From Diatrype stigma (lineage: Eukaryota > Ascomycota > Sordariomycetes > Xylariales > Diatrypaceae), in the NCBI GenBank assembly GCA_022225965.2, contig JAKJXP020000068.1, forward strand, positions 185,079-249,078: a stretch of 64,000 bases of DNA, in the 5' to 3' direction. The notes below the pieces were generated by a model. The model was not told the origin of the DNA. It did not search any database and was given only the letters and a program-made list of their open reading frames with translations. Below, piece after piece: positions 33,962 through 43,884 of this stretch; the stretch's first letter is position 1; each line of letters starts with the position of its first letter. Both the position numbers and the translations under genes were made by a program.

Positions 33962-34660
33962 TTATTTCTTCGCCTCCTTCTCCTTCTCCTTCTCCGCCTT
34001 AACCCTCTCCTTCTCCCTAACGAGCTTAGCATCAATCTCCCTAACCAAAGCCGCGAGCTCGCCCTCCTCGCCCTCGAGCTCGACGCCGCGGCCAACCCAC
34101 TCGCGGGCCTCCTCCAGCCGCCCCATCTCCAGCAGGCACTTGCCGCGGCGCCACCAGGCCTTCCCGTTGCCGACGCGCTTGGCCTCGACGCTGGCCTCGG
34201 CATCCACGGCCGCCTCGGCCCACCGCTGCAGCGCCATGCGCGCCTGCGCGCGGTTCGCGTACAGCGCCGCCACCTCCTCGCGCACCAGCCCCTGCGGCTC
34301 CCACAGGGGGCGCGCCAGCGCCATCTGCAGGCCTACGCCGTACAGGCGCGCCGCCTCGCCCGACCGGCCCTTGCGGAACTCCGCGTTGCCGCTCTCCCGC
34401 AGCCGCGTGATGTTCCCGCTCCGCTTCGGGTTCACCGGCACCGGGGGCGGGGGCACGCCGGCCACCGCTGCTGCGCCGGGGGGCCCGCCGGCCGCTGGCG
34501 TCGCGGGCGCTTCGAGGTTCAGCAGGGCTCGGTGCAGGTTGTTGAGCGCTTCGAGCTCGGCGGCTAGGGTGCGCGAGGTGGAGGTCGGCGCGCTGATGGC
34601 TTTGGTTTGGCCGTCGAGCTGCAGGGGCAGGTGCGTGTATGTGTCTAGGTCGGATGCCAT
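33962..34660 (-). CDS. SEC72: Sec72-type TPR subunit of the Sec62/63 ER translocation complex
   Basis: Cytosolic TPR protein that docks on Sec71-Sec63 at the ER membrane and helps hand over chaperone-bound precursors for post-translational translocation. 232 residues, intronless. The N-terminus (YTHLPLQLDGQTKAI) and the LEALNNLHRALLNLE helix (about 36-50) are typical of filamentous-fungal Sec72. A Pro/Ala linker (51-78) precedes three TPR-like repeats at about 83-116, 129-162 and 166-199 (SGNAEFRKG, ANRAQARMALQRW, WWRRGKCLLEMGRLEEAREW). The tail (211-232) is a Lys/Glu coiled segment. ATG 34660 is chosen over an in-frame ATG 30 codons upstream because MASDLDTYTHL matches the usual family start. 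The TPR fold is clear; the Sec72 assignment rests on overall resemblance. Confidence 0.85.
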   Translation of the reverse strand: MASDLDTYTHLPLQLDGQTKAISAPTSTSRTLAAELEALNNLHRALLNLEAPATPAAGGPPGAAAVAGVPPPPVPVNPKRSGNITRLRESGNAEFRKGRSGEAARLYGVGLQMALARPLWEPQGLVREEVAALYANRAQARMALQRWAEAAVDAEASVEAKRVGNGKAWWRRGKCLLEMGRLEEAREWVGRGVELEGEEGELAALVREIDAKLVREKERVKAEKEKEKEAKK

Positions 34661-35915
34661 CTTGTGTTCGGTTGCTTGCTTTGTTCGTCTAGCTGGCTGG
34701 CTGGCTACGGCGAGGTCGGCCGTTGCTGTATTGTTGGACACGAACGACACTCGATCACCACGAAGCGGAAACGCCCTTCCGTTGGTTGTAATATGTGGCG
34801 GCAGGTGGATGAGCCGTTGAGAGAGAGCTGTCCCTTCTCGCTGCCGCTCTTGTTGCGAAAGTAACTGTTGGAAATGCTCGTCGATCTTCGTTGAATTGTT
34901 CTGTTTCTGTTTCTGTTTCCTTCTCTGTGAGCAAAGGTTGTGTGTTCTTTGCGCAGGTTGTTGCGACGTGGTGGGAATACTAGGTAATGTTCACAAGGAG
35001 GAAGTAGTTGGTTACTAAATAATAACATCGATAAGGTTGGTCGATTGATTAGAGAGATCTGGCAGGTTCAATTTCAGGTACCAAGTACCTACATACACCC
35101 ACCCCTAGGCGCTAAGTAATAGCGCTGTTGGTGCGCTGTTGGTGCGCTGTCGGTGCTGTTGGCGGGCTGCATTTAGCGCTATCGATAAGAATAACCAACC
35201 AGCTGAGTTCAGCCGCATGGTTCAGCTACCGCAAGTGTCCGCCTCTTGACGGGCACTTGACGGGCACTGTGCCACTTCCTTAGTAATACCTACCTAGGGC
35301 TGCTAGGTATAGGCCCCTAGGTATATTGTCTCCGTAACGTAAGGTAGCCCCTATTATGAGTCCCGCCATTTCATATGTGCATATGGTCATAGTCGTGTCC
35401 TCGAGACTTGACTTTGATTCCCTCCGGATCCTGATGTCTCACCCCAGCAATAACGTATGACGCAGTATCAGGTATCAGTAAATGATGTTTTTCTATTCCC
35501 GCTTCCTCTTATCCTGCTATGTACAAGGTGACTACTGTATACTTTAGAAACGTCGAGTTGGTTCAGAAAGAATATGGATTGTGCTCGTTGACGAAGATGG
35601 CAGTGACAATGGTTGGTTCGAACAGACTCACGAAGACACTCCTACACCCCATGGATAACGCGAGCCAGCATTCGATAGATCTCACCTTACTACAAATAGG
35701 CTCCTTTTCATCTGTCTTTCATCCTCTCTTGATAACTAATGTCTCACCAAATGCCTTGAGAAGAGAGAAATAAGAGGAAGGAAAAGGTCTATCTTCCCGC
35801 ATACGCACTACCAAACTCACCCGAAACTCCTAAAGCCGAAGAGAAGAAGAAGCCGGGCCGGGGAATCCAGACGTGTCGCTTATCTAAGGCAAACCGGCTA
35901 ACACTGGCCCGGAAG
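34661..35915. other. Divergent intergenic region
   Basis: Promoter region between Sec72 (-) and the poly-Ala protein (+). Contains a GGTGCGCTGTTGGTGCGCTG short repeat near 35128-35150 and CCTAGGTA-type motifs near 35290-35325. No gene seen. Confidence 0.5.
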
Positions 35916-36165
35916 ATGGAGAACGGGCTCGATGGCTGGGAAACCGCACAGGTCCGCGGTGGAGTGCCTAGCAGCAGCAGCAGTAGCAGCAGCGTCGCTA
36001 CCCTTTCTCTTACCATCACCAGCAGCGTATCCAGCGGCGGCAGCATAATAGGCGAATTCTTAGGGGGCTCCCGTGCAGAGGAGGGCCTGTTTCCCGCTCT
36101 CGACTCCGCCACCACCTCCATAACCGCCAACAGCCCAGCACCTAGTCAGGAAGAAAAGGAGGCAG

Positions 36166-36248
<83 letters not shown>

Positions 36249-36632
36249 CGCAACTCCGCCCCCACCGCCACAGCAGCTACTGCCAGAAGCCTAGTCTACG
36301 TCTACACGCAGCTCTACTGCGGGCTCTGCGGCCGCTACGTGACGGACATCGGGGGCCTGGTATCGGCGCGCTTCGCCACCGCCATCTCGGAGGGGGACAA
36401 ACCCGGCCCCGGGGCGGACATGCTGCGGCATCTGCCGGACTGCTTCCGGCAGGACCTGCCCTCCCGATCCCAATCCCGGTCCCAATTCGGCGTCTGTGTC
36501 GAGCTAGAGGAGGGGCCGCACGGACTGAGCGCCGCGGCCCGCCACCTCGTGCCTATGGAGCCCCTAGCCGCCGTGATGCGGGATCCCCGGTTGCCGAGGC
36601 TGTTTCTGCAGCCGTGGCTCTGCTTTCACTGA
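35916..36632 (+). CDS. Uncharacterised protein with poly-Ser and poly-Ala tracts
   Basis: A 238-residue frame with ATG at 35916. The N-terminal third is Ser/Thr/Gly-rich with a poly-Ser run (AGC codons). A long Ala tract of about 28 residues, coded by GCA repeats, starts near residue 85. The C-terminal half (about 125-238) is more ordered and contains VYTQLYCGLCGRYV, later HLPDCF, and a hydrophobic end (LPRLFLQPWLCF). C-x2-C followed by H-x3-C could bind a metal ion but matches no family I know. GC-rich coding bias in the C-terminal half supports a real gene. The low-complexity front could be partly untranslated. Function unknown. Confidence 0.45.
36168..36248 (+). repeat. GCA trinucleotide repeat coding poly-Ala
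   Basis: A nearly pure run of about 27 GCA units, read as Ala in the overlapping frame. Same repeat unit (CAG/GCA) as the poly-Gln tract at 22053 but in a different phase. Confidence 0.9.
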
Positions 36633-37055
36633 TCTGGTGAGCTTTTTGCTGGGCTGGGCTGGGCTGGGCTGAGGTTTGTGTTCTTGTAGTTATTGAAGTC
36701 CAAAATTTGTAGTCAACGTGCTCTTCAAGTAATCCTCCATTACCACTTGGTCACACGGCCAACTACATAGCCAGAGACCATACAGGGTGTTATTACGGGG
36801 ATTAATAAACGTATTATATTCATACTCCATCAGACAGACTTCTCGTGAGGTATAGACCAGACGAAGGCTGTCTGCCTGTCAGAGTGAAAAGTCCTTCAGG
36901 AAAACGTAAGCCATTGCATTGAACTGAATCGAATTGAAAGACAGCAGACGGCCTATTTCACCTAGAACAATTGCCGACAGGAAAGCGCTTTTTCTTCTTT
37001 CTGCAACCTACATATGACCAAACTCCGCAGTTCCCTGCCCGTCCTGTGCAGCTAG
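36633..37055. other. Convergent intergenic region
   Basis: 3' flanks of the poly-Ala protein and the Zn2Cys6 regulator. A GGGCT repeat lies at about 36650-36672. Nothing else seen. Confidence 0.5.
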
Positions 37056-39974
37056 TTAAACGTAGTTGATGCCCGCCGGCAGCGAGTTCAGCCTAGTATT
37101 CAACTGCAGAATCTCGTTGCTTTTCTTCGGCCTCCAGTTCTCCTCGAACATCTGGCTGGTCCAGTAGTGATCGCCATCCGGGTCTATCGGCGCGGGATCT
37201 GCACATCTGTTCGTTAGCTCCGCGCGTGTATCTATCTACCTGTCTGTTCGACGCAGCATGGCGGTGGTGGTAGCGGCTTACCGCGATAGGAGCGGCATAT
37301 CTGGACGAGATGGGCGATCTCGTCCTCGGTCAGCTCGGCCCACACCGTCTTCTTCCCCTTGGCCTTCTTCCAGTCCGTCTTCAGGGGGTTAAATCCCCGT
37401 TTGTAGTAGTGCCAGTGGCTCAGGATGATGTTGGCGCCTTCTTGAATTGCCTCCACTTGCTCGGGAAGCGAGTAGTAGTGTTCCTTGACGAGCCCGTTAG
37501 CAGTCTAAGAGCCCATAGACAAGGGCGGTGATGGCGTCCGTCTTGCTCACCTGAATATTGTTGTCGACCGCCCAGCGGCGCCGGTCCCTTGTGATGGAGG
37601 AGATCTCGTGCAGCAGCATGAAGATGGCCAGGTAGATGGTGAAGAAGTGCTGCGGGCTCTTACTCGCCATCATCCTCCAGAGCTCCTCGAGCAACTGCTT
37701 TCGCATCGGGCGCAACGTCTTGCAGTACCCCATGTTGTTGAACTGGGCACAGATCATTCGGGGGACATACACGTCGTCAGGGTGCGGGTGGTAGCCGTGG
37801 CGTCCGTCTGGCTTCATATCGAGATGATCATCACCTTGCAGCGTTGCAGATCCGAGCGTGTTTCCTGTTTGGGCGTAAATGAGATGTGCGCAGTGGCCTG
37901 ATATTGGTCGATTAAGTTCAAGCATAATCACTTACTATTGGCGAACCAGAACAATACACATCTTCGCAAGAACTCGACTGAGTTCGCTTCGGTCAGACTC
38001 GGCGGCGAATCCTTCCATGCCGGGTCAGTGATATTTGACTTCCCGAATCCGGGGAGCGCACTCACAGTCCTTCCAATAACAGTATTCAATCTATTATATA
38101 TCAGTTAATAAGGAGCTCGCCAATTGCAGTATCGTTAGCAACGACTGTCTAAAGGGGTAGGAGTGGAAGTGGGGTTGGTTGGGGAGCATAACCCCTATTA
38201 ATCTACATGGCAATAAGGCTTGTAACATTCGGCATGAGATGTAGGTAATACTCACATAAGTCCGTATGTTCGACGAACTTGCCTATCAACCCCCTCATCA
38301 TTGACGAACTCGTCTAACGCTTGTAGCATATATATCGCGAGATATCTGCGATAGGCATCGGCAGCTTCGTAGATATCGCGAAAAGCATACGGTGGGAGTG
38401 GAGTGAAGTGAAGCCCGCCCGAGCTATCATGCCACGCCTTGACGGTGATGTCGACGCCCTCGATGGGCTTGAACTTCCTCACCTTGAACTCCGCCGGTTT
38501 GCTGAAGCCGCAGAACTTGATCTGGACGATGCGGTGACCGCTGCTCGCCCAGTCGTTGGCGCCGAGGTTCCTCATCTCCGTATCAGACCATCTCTTCGTG
38601 AAAGGCTCCCCTTTAGTACGACATAGGGCCGACTCGGTCAGGATCCATCTCAGGCAGGGAAGTCTATGGATCACCTTCTTGGAATTCTGAGACACCTTGC
38701 TGCATGTTTCACAGGCCACGCCTGAGGGGTCGTCGGGGTCGGGCAGGCACTAATTACGTAGGGGTCTTGATGAGTCGATGTGCAAAAGCAAAGGGGCAAT
38801 TCCGCTGTTATGGGGTCGATCTTACCCGGATCTTTTGCATTCGGCACCTCACACAAGCCTTCATTTTCCGCGTGGTGCCAGTCTGTTGTCGCTTCTCAGG
38901 GTTCAGGCGGGTACGGGCACGTTTCTGTGACCCATCCGCATCTTCTTCCTCCACGATCGGAGTGCCGTCGCTCTCGTCATCCGAGTCACCTTCGGCTGCA
39001 TCGCTTTCAGGAGAGACCGTTGGGTCCACAAATGATGAGTCGTTGAGAAGGCTGGGCACACCATCAGGGATGAGCCAGGTAGGCCGAGTTTCGCCTTCTT
39101 CAGCTACATCTCCGGCCTCGCGTGACTGTCCCTGATTATCAACGACTATCCATTCGCCCATAGGATTCGGTAGACCCAGGCTGGAGTCAAGCTCCATCGT
39201 TGGCATGCCAAAATAGGCACCTTCGTCGTGAAGCTCATGGTATGGATGGTGGCTCATATTGCCGACAGGGCTATGCTGAGTGAAAGAAGAAAGGTGACTG
39301 GAGTTGTTGGGCAGGTTGGAGCGGGGAACCATATAGTCATAAGGCAGGTTTGTAGCATGTAAATACCCGGTTAAGCTCTCTGGCTGTGTGTGCTGCGTGT
39401 GACGCCCGAAGCTCAGATGCAAACCGGTTTGGTCCCACGTCGATCCCGGCGATGGCACATTGGCAGAAGCATCGCCAACGCAGGGAGACTGATACCGGTC
39501 TGAGATCTGGGGGTCATGAGCAGACAGGCCGACGGGGAAGCCGACTTGGGAGCTCATGTCTAGGGTGCCGATATTTCCACTGTACATCGGCATGCCGATA
39601 TGACCCCAGTGGTGAGGCGGCCCGAGCGAGGTGGCGGTCCCATCCTGCGCTTCGCGGGCAAGGCTCGGCAACGCAGAAGAAGAAGAAGCCGTAGTTGCGG
39701 CCACACTAGCCTGCAGTACTGCTGCATCTGCGATGGTGGGAGTGTCTCTTCTCTTCCGGTAAGATTGTCTTGCCAGGGACCACTGGTTGTCTAATACCTT
39801 TTTCTTGGTAGACTTAGTGATCCGCGAAGGCGTACCCCGGCCGACATCAATGGGCGAAGAAGCCGAAAGAGCTGCTGCCCGGGCCTTGTCCCTAGCCTTG
39901 CACGTTGAACCGTCAGTGGATTGACCCGAAGGCCTAACTAGCCGCACTCTTTCTCGGGCAGGACAGGGGATACG
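37056..39974 (-). CDS. Zn(2)-Cys(6) fungal transcription factor (internal zinc cluster)
   Basis: Exons on the minus strand: up to 39974 to 38826, then 38749-38256, 38090-37936, 37897-37551, 37504-37282 and 37198-37056. All junctions keep phase, giving at least 827 residues. The N-terminal 350 residues are disordered with acidic patches (EGDSDDESDGTPIVEEEDAD). The cluster CVRCRMQKIR joins C at the next exon, then GVACETC and HRLPC. Six Cys are present with spacing 2-6-11-2-15; the last gap is longer than usual, as in one fungal subfamily. The rest resembles the all-helical C-terminal region of such regulators (YMLQALDEF, FFTIYLAIFMLLHEIS). A DNA-binding nuclear regulator is expected; targets are unknown. 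The start is unresolved: the frame is open to 39974 without ATG until 39593, so a 5' exon is likely upstream (an ATG lies at 40041 in another frame). Confidence 0.85.
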
Positions 39975-41148
39975 CTACATTGAACCTGACATTCTTGCTG
40001 AACGTCGGGGGATGGGCGGTTGGCTTATCAAAGCCTTCCATCCTCACCTGCCCACCCTTGTGCTCACTGGGGGGGCTCACGCAAACGCCGAGTTACAGGC
40101 GACGAGCCGTAGCCGTATTCCTCGGCGCGACTATTGCTGTGCCTAGGTGCGTGTGTGTGGTATTGCCCTGCTCAGCTCTCTTGGGTGGACAGTTGGTGGC
40201 ACGAAACGGGATGGGCTGTGCATAGGATGGCGAATGCACTGACTGACGTAGGAGCGACGGTTACATCACCAGTGCCAGCGCAACTTTTCGACCTGAGACC
40301 TTCACCGGTTTTACTTGAGCCGGGAATTTAGGGGTGGACAGCATGAGCACAACACGACTGAGTAATGAGTGTCTCTAACTACTATTTGGGAAGTGCAATC
40401 TGTCCTCCGAAGCAACGTCGCACATGGCAATCTCGTTGGATAATCTCTGGATAAGACCGTTGAAGTCGACCTGGGCCCCCTGGCGGCATCGAGACGCGGC
40501 TGAGTATATTGGGAGGATGATCGGTGGTGGGAGAGCAGCAGCTATGCAGGCAATCTCTCTGGATCTGGGCCAATACATCCGCCATAGCCGTTCATAAATG
40601 CCCCTGGGGCCTAACTGGTTCCGGGGCATCAATCAACGATCACGGGGTTTCCTCTCGAATATATTGTTGGTCTGGGTCCCTGGCGTGGCGTTGGGAAAAG
40701 CAAAACATGACAGGCCGGACTATAGGCGGAAGGTGGTGCAACCCTACAGCACTGCAACTCGCTGCAACTCACTGCATCTTACTGCAACTTTGCACCAAAT
40801 AACCAATTCCGTACATGGCTGCAGCGTGGAGCCAGTCTATAGTGTACCGTACGTGTCCGTACTGGAATCGTCCCGGAACTGTATTGCACCGTACGACCTC
40901 ACACATGAGCACCAGTCTGGACCCCCACGTCATCACGTAAGCCCTCCAGCTCCGTCCGACATCCGCCGTCCACCGTCCGCCAATGTCCATGCCAAGCTGT
41001 GATTCGAGTGTGATTCGGCTCGGCGTATTGGGCTTATAGCCTCTTCAGTCACCAATCTCTGTAGTACAGTGCTCATCCTCTAGGTAGGCATTCGTGGCGT
41101 AGCTTTATATAGCTATCGATTGCTAGATCTAGGGCTGAACAGACTGGG

Positions 41149-41217
41149 ATGGCGCTGGCGCTGGGTATGGCGCTGGGTATGGCGCTGGGTATGGCGCTGG
41201 GTATGGCGCTGGATATG
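41149..41217. repeat. 12-bp tandem repeat, unit ATGGCGCTGGGT, about 5.5 copies
   Basis: Seen directly: near-perfect consecutive 12-bp units with degenerate ends. Because the unit is a multiple of three it stays open in all frames, which creates a spurious minus-strand frame with Ala-Ile-Pro-Ser repeats. Confidence 0.9.
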
Positions 41218-42297
41218 CTGTCATGGATGATAGAGGGGCCTAACGTAATATGAGACAAGACAAGACACCAGCCCGTTCGTGTAGCTTTGGCTGTTTTTCA
41301 CGCGTCTTCTGGGAGCCGGTCTTGACCCTCGAGTACTAGATACTAGATCTTCTGGAAGCCGGTAAAAGTTTCCCTTGCTTAATATAAGTGATTCACCTGC
41401 ATTTCGCTTGCGTCCGCTCGCCAATTCTGCGTACCAGGTACCAAATCCACCCAGACTCGGGTTCCTATACTAACTATCGGACTCTATAGTGGGTATGCAC
41501 AATATGAGGCTCAAGACGACATCTTCTCAGGTCATCGTCAACATCAGTTTCATGGTCACTTCCCGCATATGTGCAGTGCGTGCCGGGTCTATGCTGAGAA
41601 TCAGGGGCCTTTTGCGAATAGGAGTCAGATCTGCTATACCGTGGAAAGCTTGTTCCTGAACGGAATACATCAACGTCTGGCAACTCTGGCTGGAATATCT
41701 TGTATACAACAATCGTGGACCTGATAGTTGGTATCAAAAGTAAAATCAAATGAAATTGTTCCAAGTCAGGCTCTATCCCTTCTTATTGTGAATGATACCC
41801 TATTCATACATGGAGGCGAATGCCGTGACCGGGCTACTCTTTCCATCATGATTCTATTCCCAAATCCCTCACCCCTTTGAGGCCTGGACCTGTGTGATTG
41901 TCTTTACTTTCGTCCCAATTCTATCAAGCCACGGCCATGTCAAGCACGCCCATCGGTATGATTGTGTGAATGTAATCAGCCTTGCATATGTTAGTACGCC
42001 TATCTTCTAGAAGCGTCCTTTGTGACCTCGTCTGATCAACCCTGTTCACCGGTGTAAGTGACATATGTCTCGTCGATCTCCTCTGCTTCTTCTAGTCCTG
42101 ATTTGGGCAGGAATAGATGCCATAACGAGATCATGCTGACAGTGGATGGAGTATGAGACCACAGCGTGGGATTTCAGCCTTGGCAAAATCATGACCAGAC
42201 CGATTTCGTCTCTGGAGATCATCAATCCTCAGTGTTGCCGGCCTGTTCGGCTGATTCTTTGGCCTCCGGCGTGGTAGGAAGAACAACTTTGTGTAGG

Positions 42298-42305
42298 TAT
42301 AAATA
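42298..42305 (+). promoter_or_regulatory. TATA box of the dioxygenase gene
   Basis: TATAAATA, an excellent match to the consensus, lies 87 bp upstream of the ATG at 42385. Confidence 0.65.
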
Positions 42306-42384
42306 CCAGGACACGACGAGCTCTCGCCAAAACCTGCTTCTCTCTCATCTCCTATATTACTTTTCATTGTGAGGCAGATATAAC

Positions 42385-43884
42385 ATGGCAGCGCAAATCA
42401 GTCGGTCTACAGCCGATGGCCTGGATATTCCGCAGAGCTGGATTCATCGCGATGCGTTTCAGCTGTCCGTGGATCCTCCCTCTCGAAGCACTCGACAGGA
42501 TGAATTACCCTCAAGGTTTCCCAGGTCCATCGAAGGCTTGATGAGTTGGTCCGGAACCGTCCTTGATCATGAAGATTTACATATCCTCAACCTAAATGAC
42601 AAGGGCATCAGGGAGATAGAGGACGGACTGTTTTCTTTCCTTGGTAAGCAATATGCCTTCTAGGGAGATGAATCCACCAAAGGGCAGTACTAATAATAAA
42701 TTCAGGGCTGGAGCTGGACGGAGATGAAGTGAGCCCGGAGAGGTTTCCACTCCCAACCCTTCGAAGCCAGCTCGCACGATGTGCAGATGAGATCTATAAT
42801 GGTCGAGGGATTAGTATTATCAGAGGCCTACAACCTTCTCGATACTCGGCAGAGGAGAACACTATGCTCTTCCTCGCTCTGGCGGAATATATTGGCGACC
42901 AGAGGGGCATTCAAAGCTATAAAGGGGCTATGCTGAGTATGACTATTGTTGATTTTTGAACGGGGTGGTTCTTTGTTTGCTTACTATTTTTAGCTCATGT
43001 GACGGACTCCAAGTCATGGGATGCACCAAAGGAGCGTCGGCACGGAGTATACACGAACGACAAGCTGGTTTGTCCAAGAGTTCCTTCTGCACGGATAAAT
43101 GAACTTTATTCTAACTGCCGAGTCACAACTACCAGCCCTTCCACACCGACGTTGGTTGTGAGATACTGGCCATCCAGGTCCGCGAATGCGCCGAGAAAGG
43201 GGGAGAAACTTGCGTGGCCTCCTCAGGGGCGATCTATAACGACCTGATCAAATCGAACCCCCAAGCACTCCGCACCCTCACAAAGGCGAATTGGCCTGTA
43301 CAAATGTTAGTTGCCTATCATCCGTAGTTTCTGTCAACATTTTTTGTAACTCAAACGTATTATTTCATTTTAGGTCAAAGCAAAGGCCCCCATTCATCTT
43401 TGCTCCACTGCTCGAGTACCACAATGGGAATCTGGTCATCTCGGCCGACCCAGCACGTCTCGGACCGCCTCGCCACTCTGCTGCTTTCGAGAGCAGCGTC
43501 CCAAGCTTGACCCCCGAGCAATGCGATGCGCTTATTGTATTGCAGCAAGCGGCCCAGAAGCACCAGCTACGCCTCCACAGCCGCCCCGGCGATATCATAC
43601 TTATAAACAACCTGACTATGCTTCATGGTCGCGAGGCGTACGATGACGGCAAGTATTCGTCGAGGCACCTCGTGCGTCTCTGGCTTCGAAATAAGGCGTT
43701 GGCATGGTCGATTCCTCCCCAAATGAAAGCACCATGGGATGCTGTGTTTGGAGAGAGGGCTAAGGCGGTGCGCGACCGGTTGTATCCCTGCAGCCCGATG
43801 CCGGAATTCATGGAGTCCAAGTATTCCAACGGGACAGCGGCTTTCGTAGCGGAAGACATTGATGAGACGGTGGAAGAAGATTAG
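42385..43884 (+). CDS. TauD/TfdA-family Fe(II)/2-oxoglutarate dioxygenase
   Basis: Non-haem iron oxygenase that couples 2-oxoglutarate decarboxylation to substrate oxidation; the fungal TauD-like family is large and substrates vary. Exons are 42385-42643, 42706-42936, 42994-43067, 43136-43305 and 43374-43884. All phases fit, giving 414 residues. Donors are GTAAGC, GTATGA, GTTTGT and GTTAGT. YNGRGISIIRGL lies in the second exon. HTD (H191, D193) after the third intron supplies two iron ligands. The distal His is H329 in MLHGRE, with the Arg of SSRHLVR (R342/R346) for 2-oxoglutarate. EKGGETCVASSGAIYNDL is the usual core loop. All key residues are present. A TATA box sits 87 bp upstream. It is not clustered with other metabolic genes; the nearest neighbour is the divergent Zn2Cys6 gene, which might regulate it (inference). 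Confidence 0.92.

Larger units (their letters stand above)
39975..42384. other. Divergent intergenic region between the regulator and the dioxygenase
   Basis: 2.4 kb holding the 5' region of the Zn2Cys6 gene and the promoter of the dioxygenase gene. A 12-bp tandem repeat sits at 41149-41217. TGCAACTC/TGCATCTTACTGCAACTT short repeats lie near 40749-40795. No gene supported. Confidence 0.5.

Noticed and set aside
41073..41258. Minus-strand frame with Ala-Ile-Pro-Ser repeats
   Set aside because: Product of the 12-bp tandem repeat, which stays open in any frame because its unit is divisible by three.
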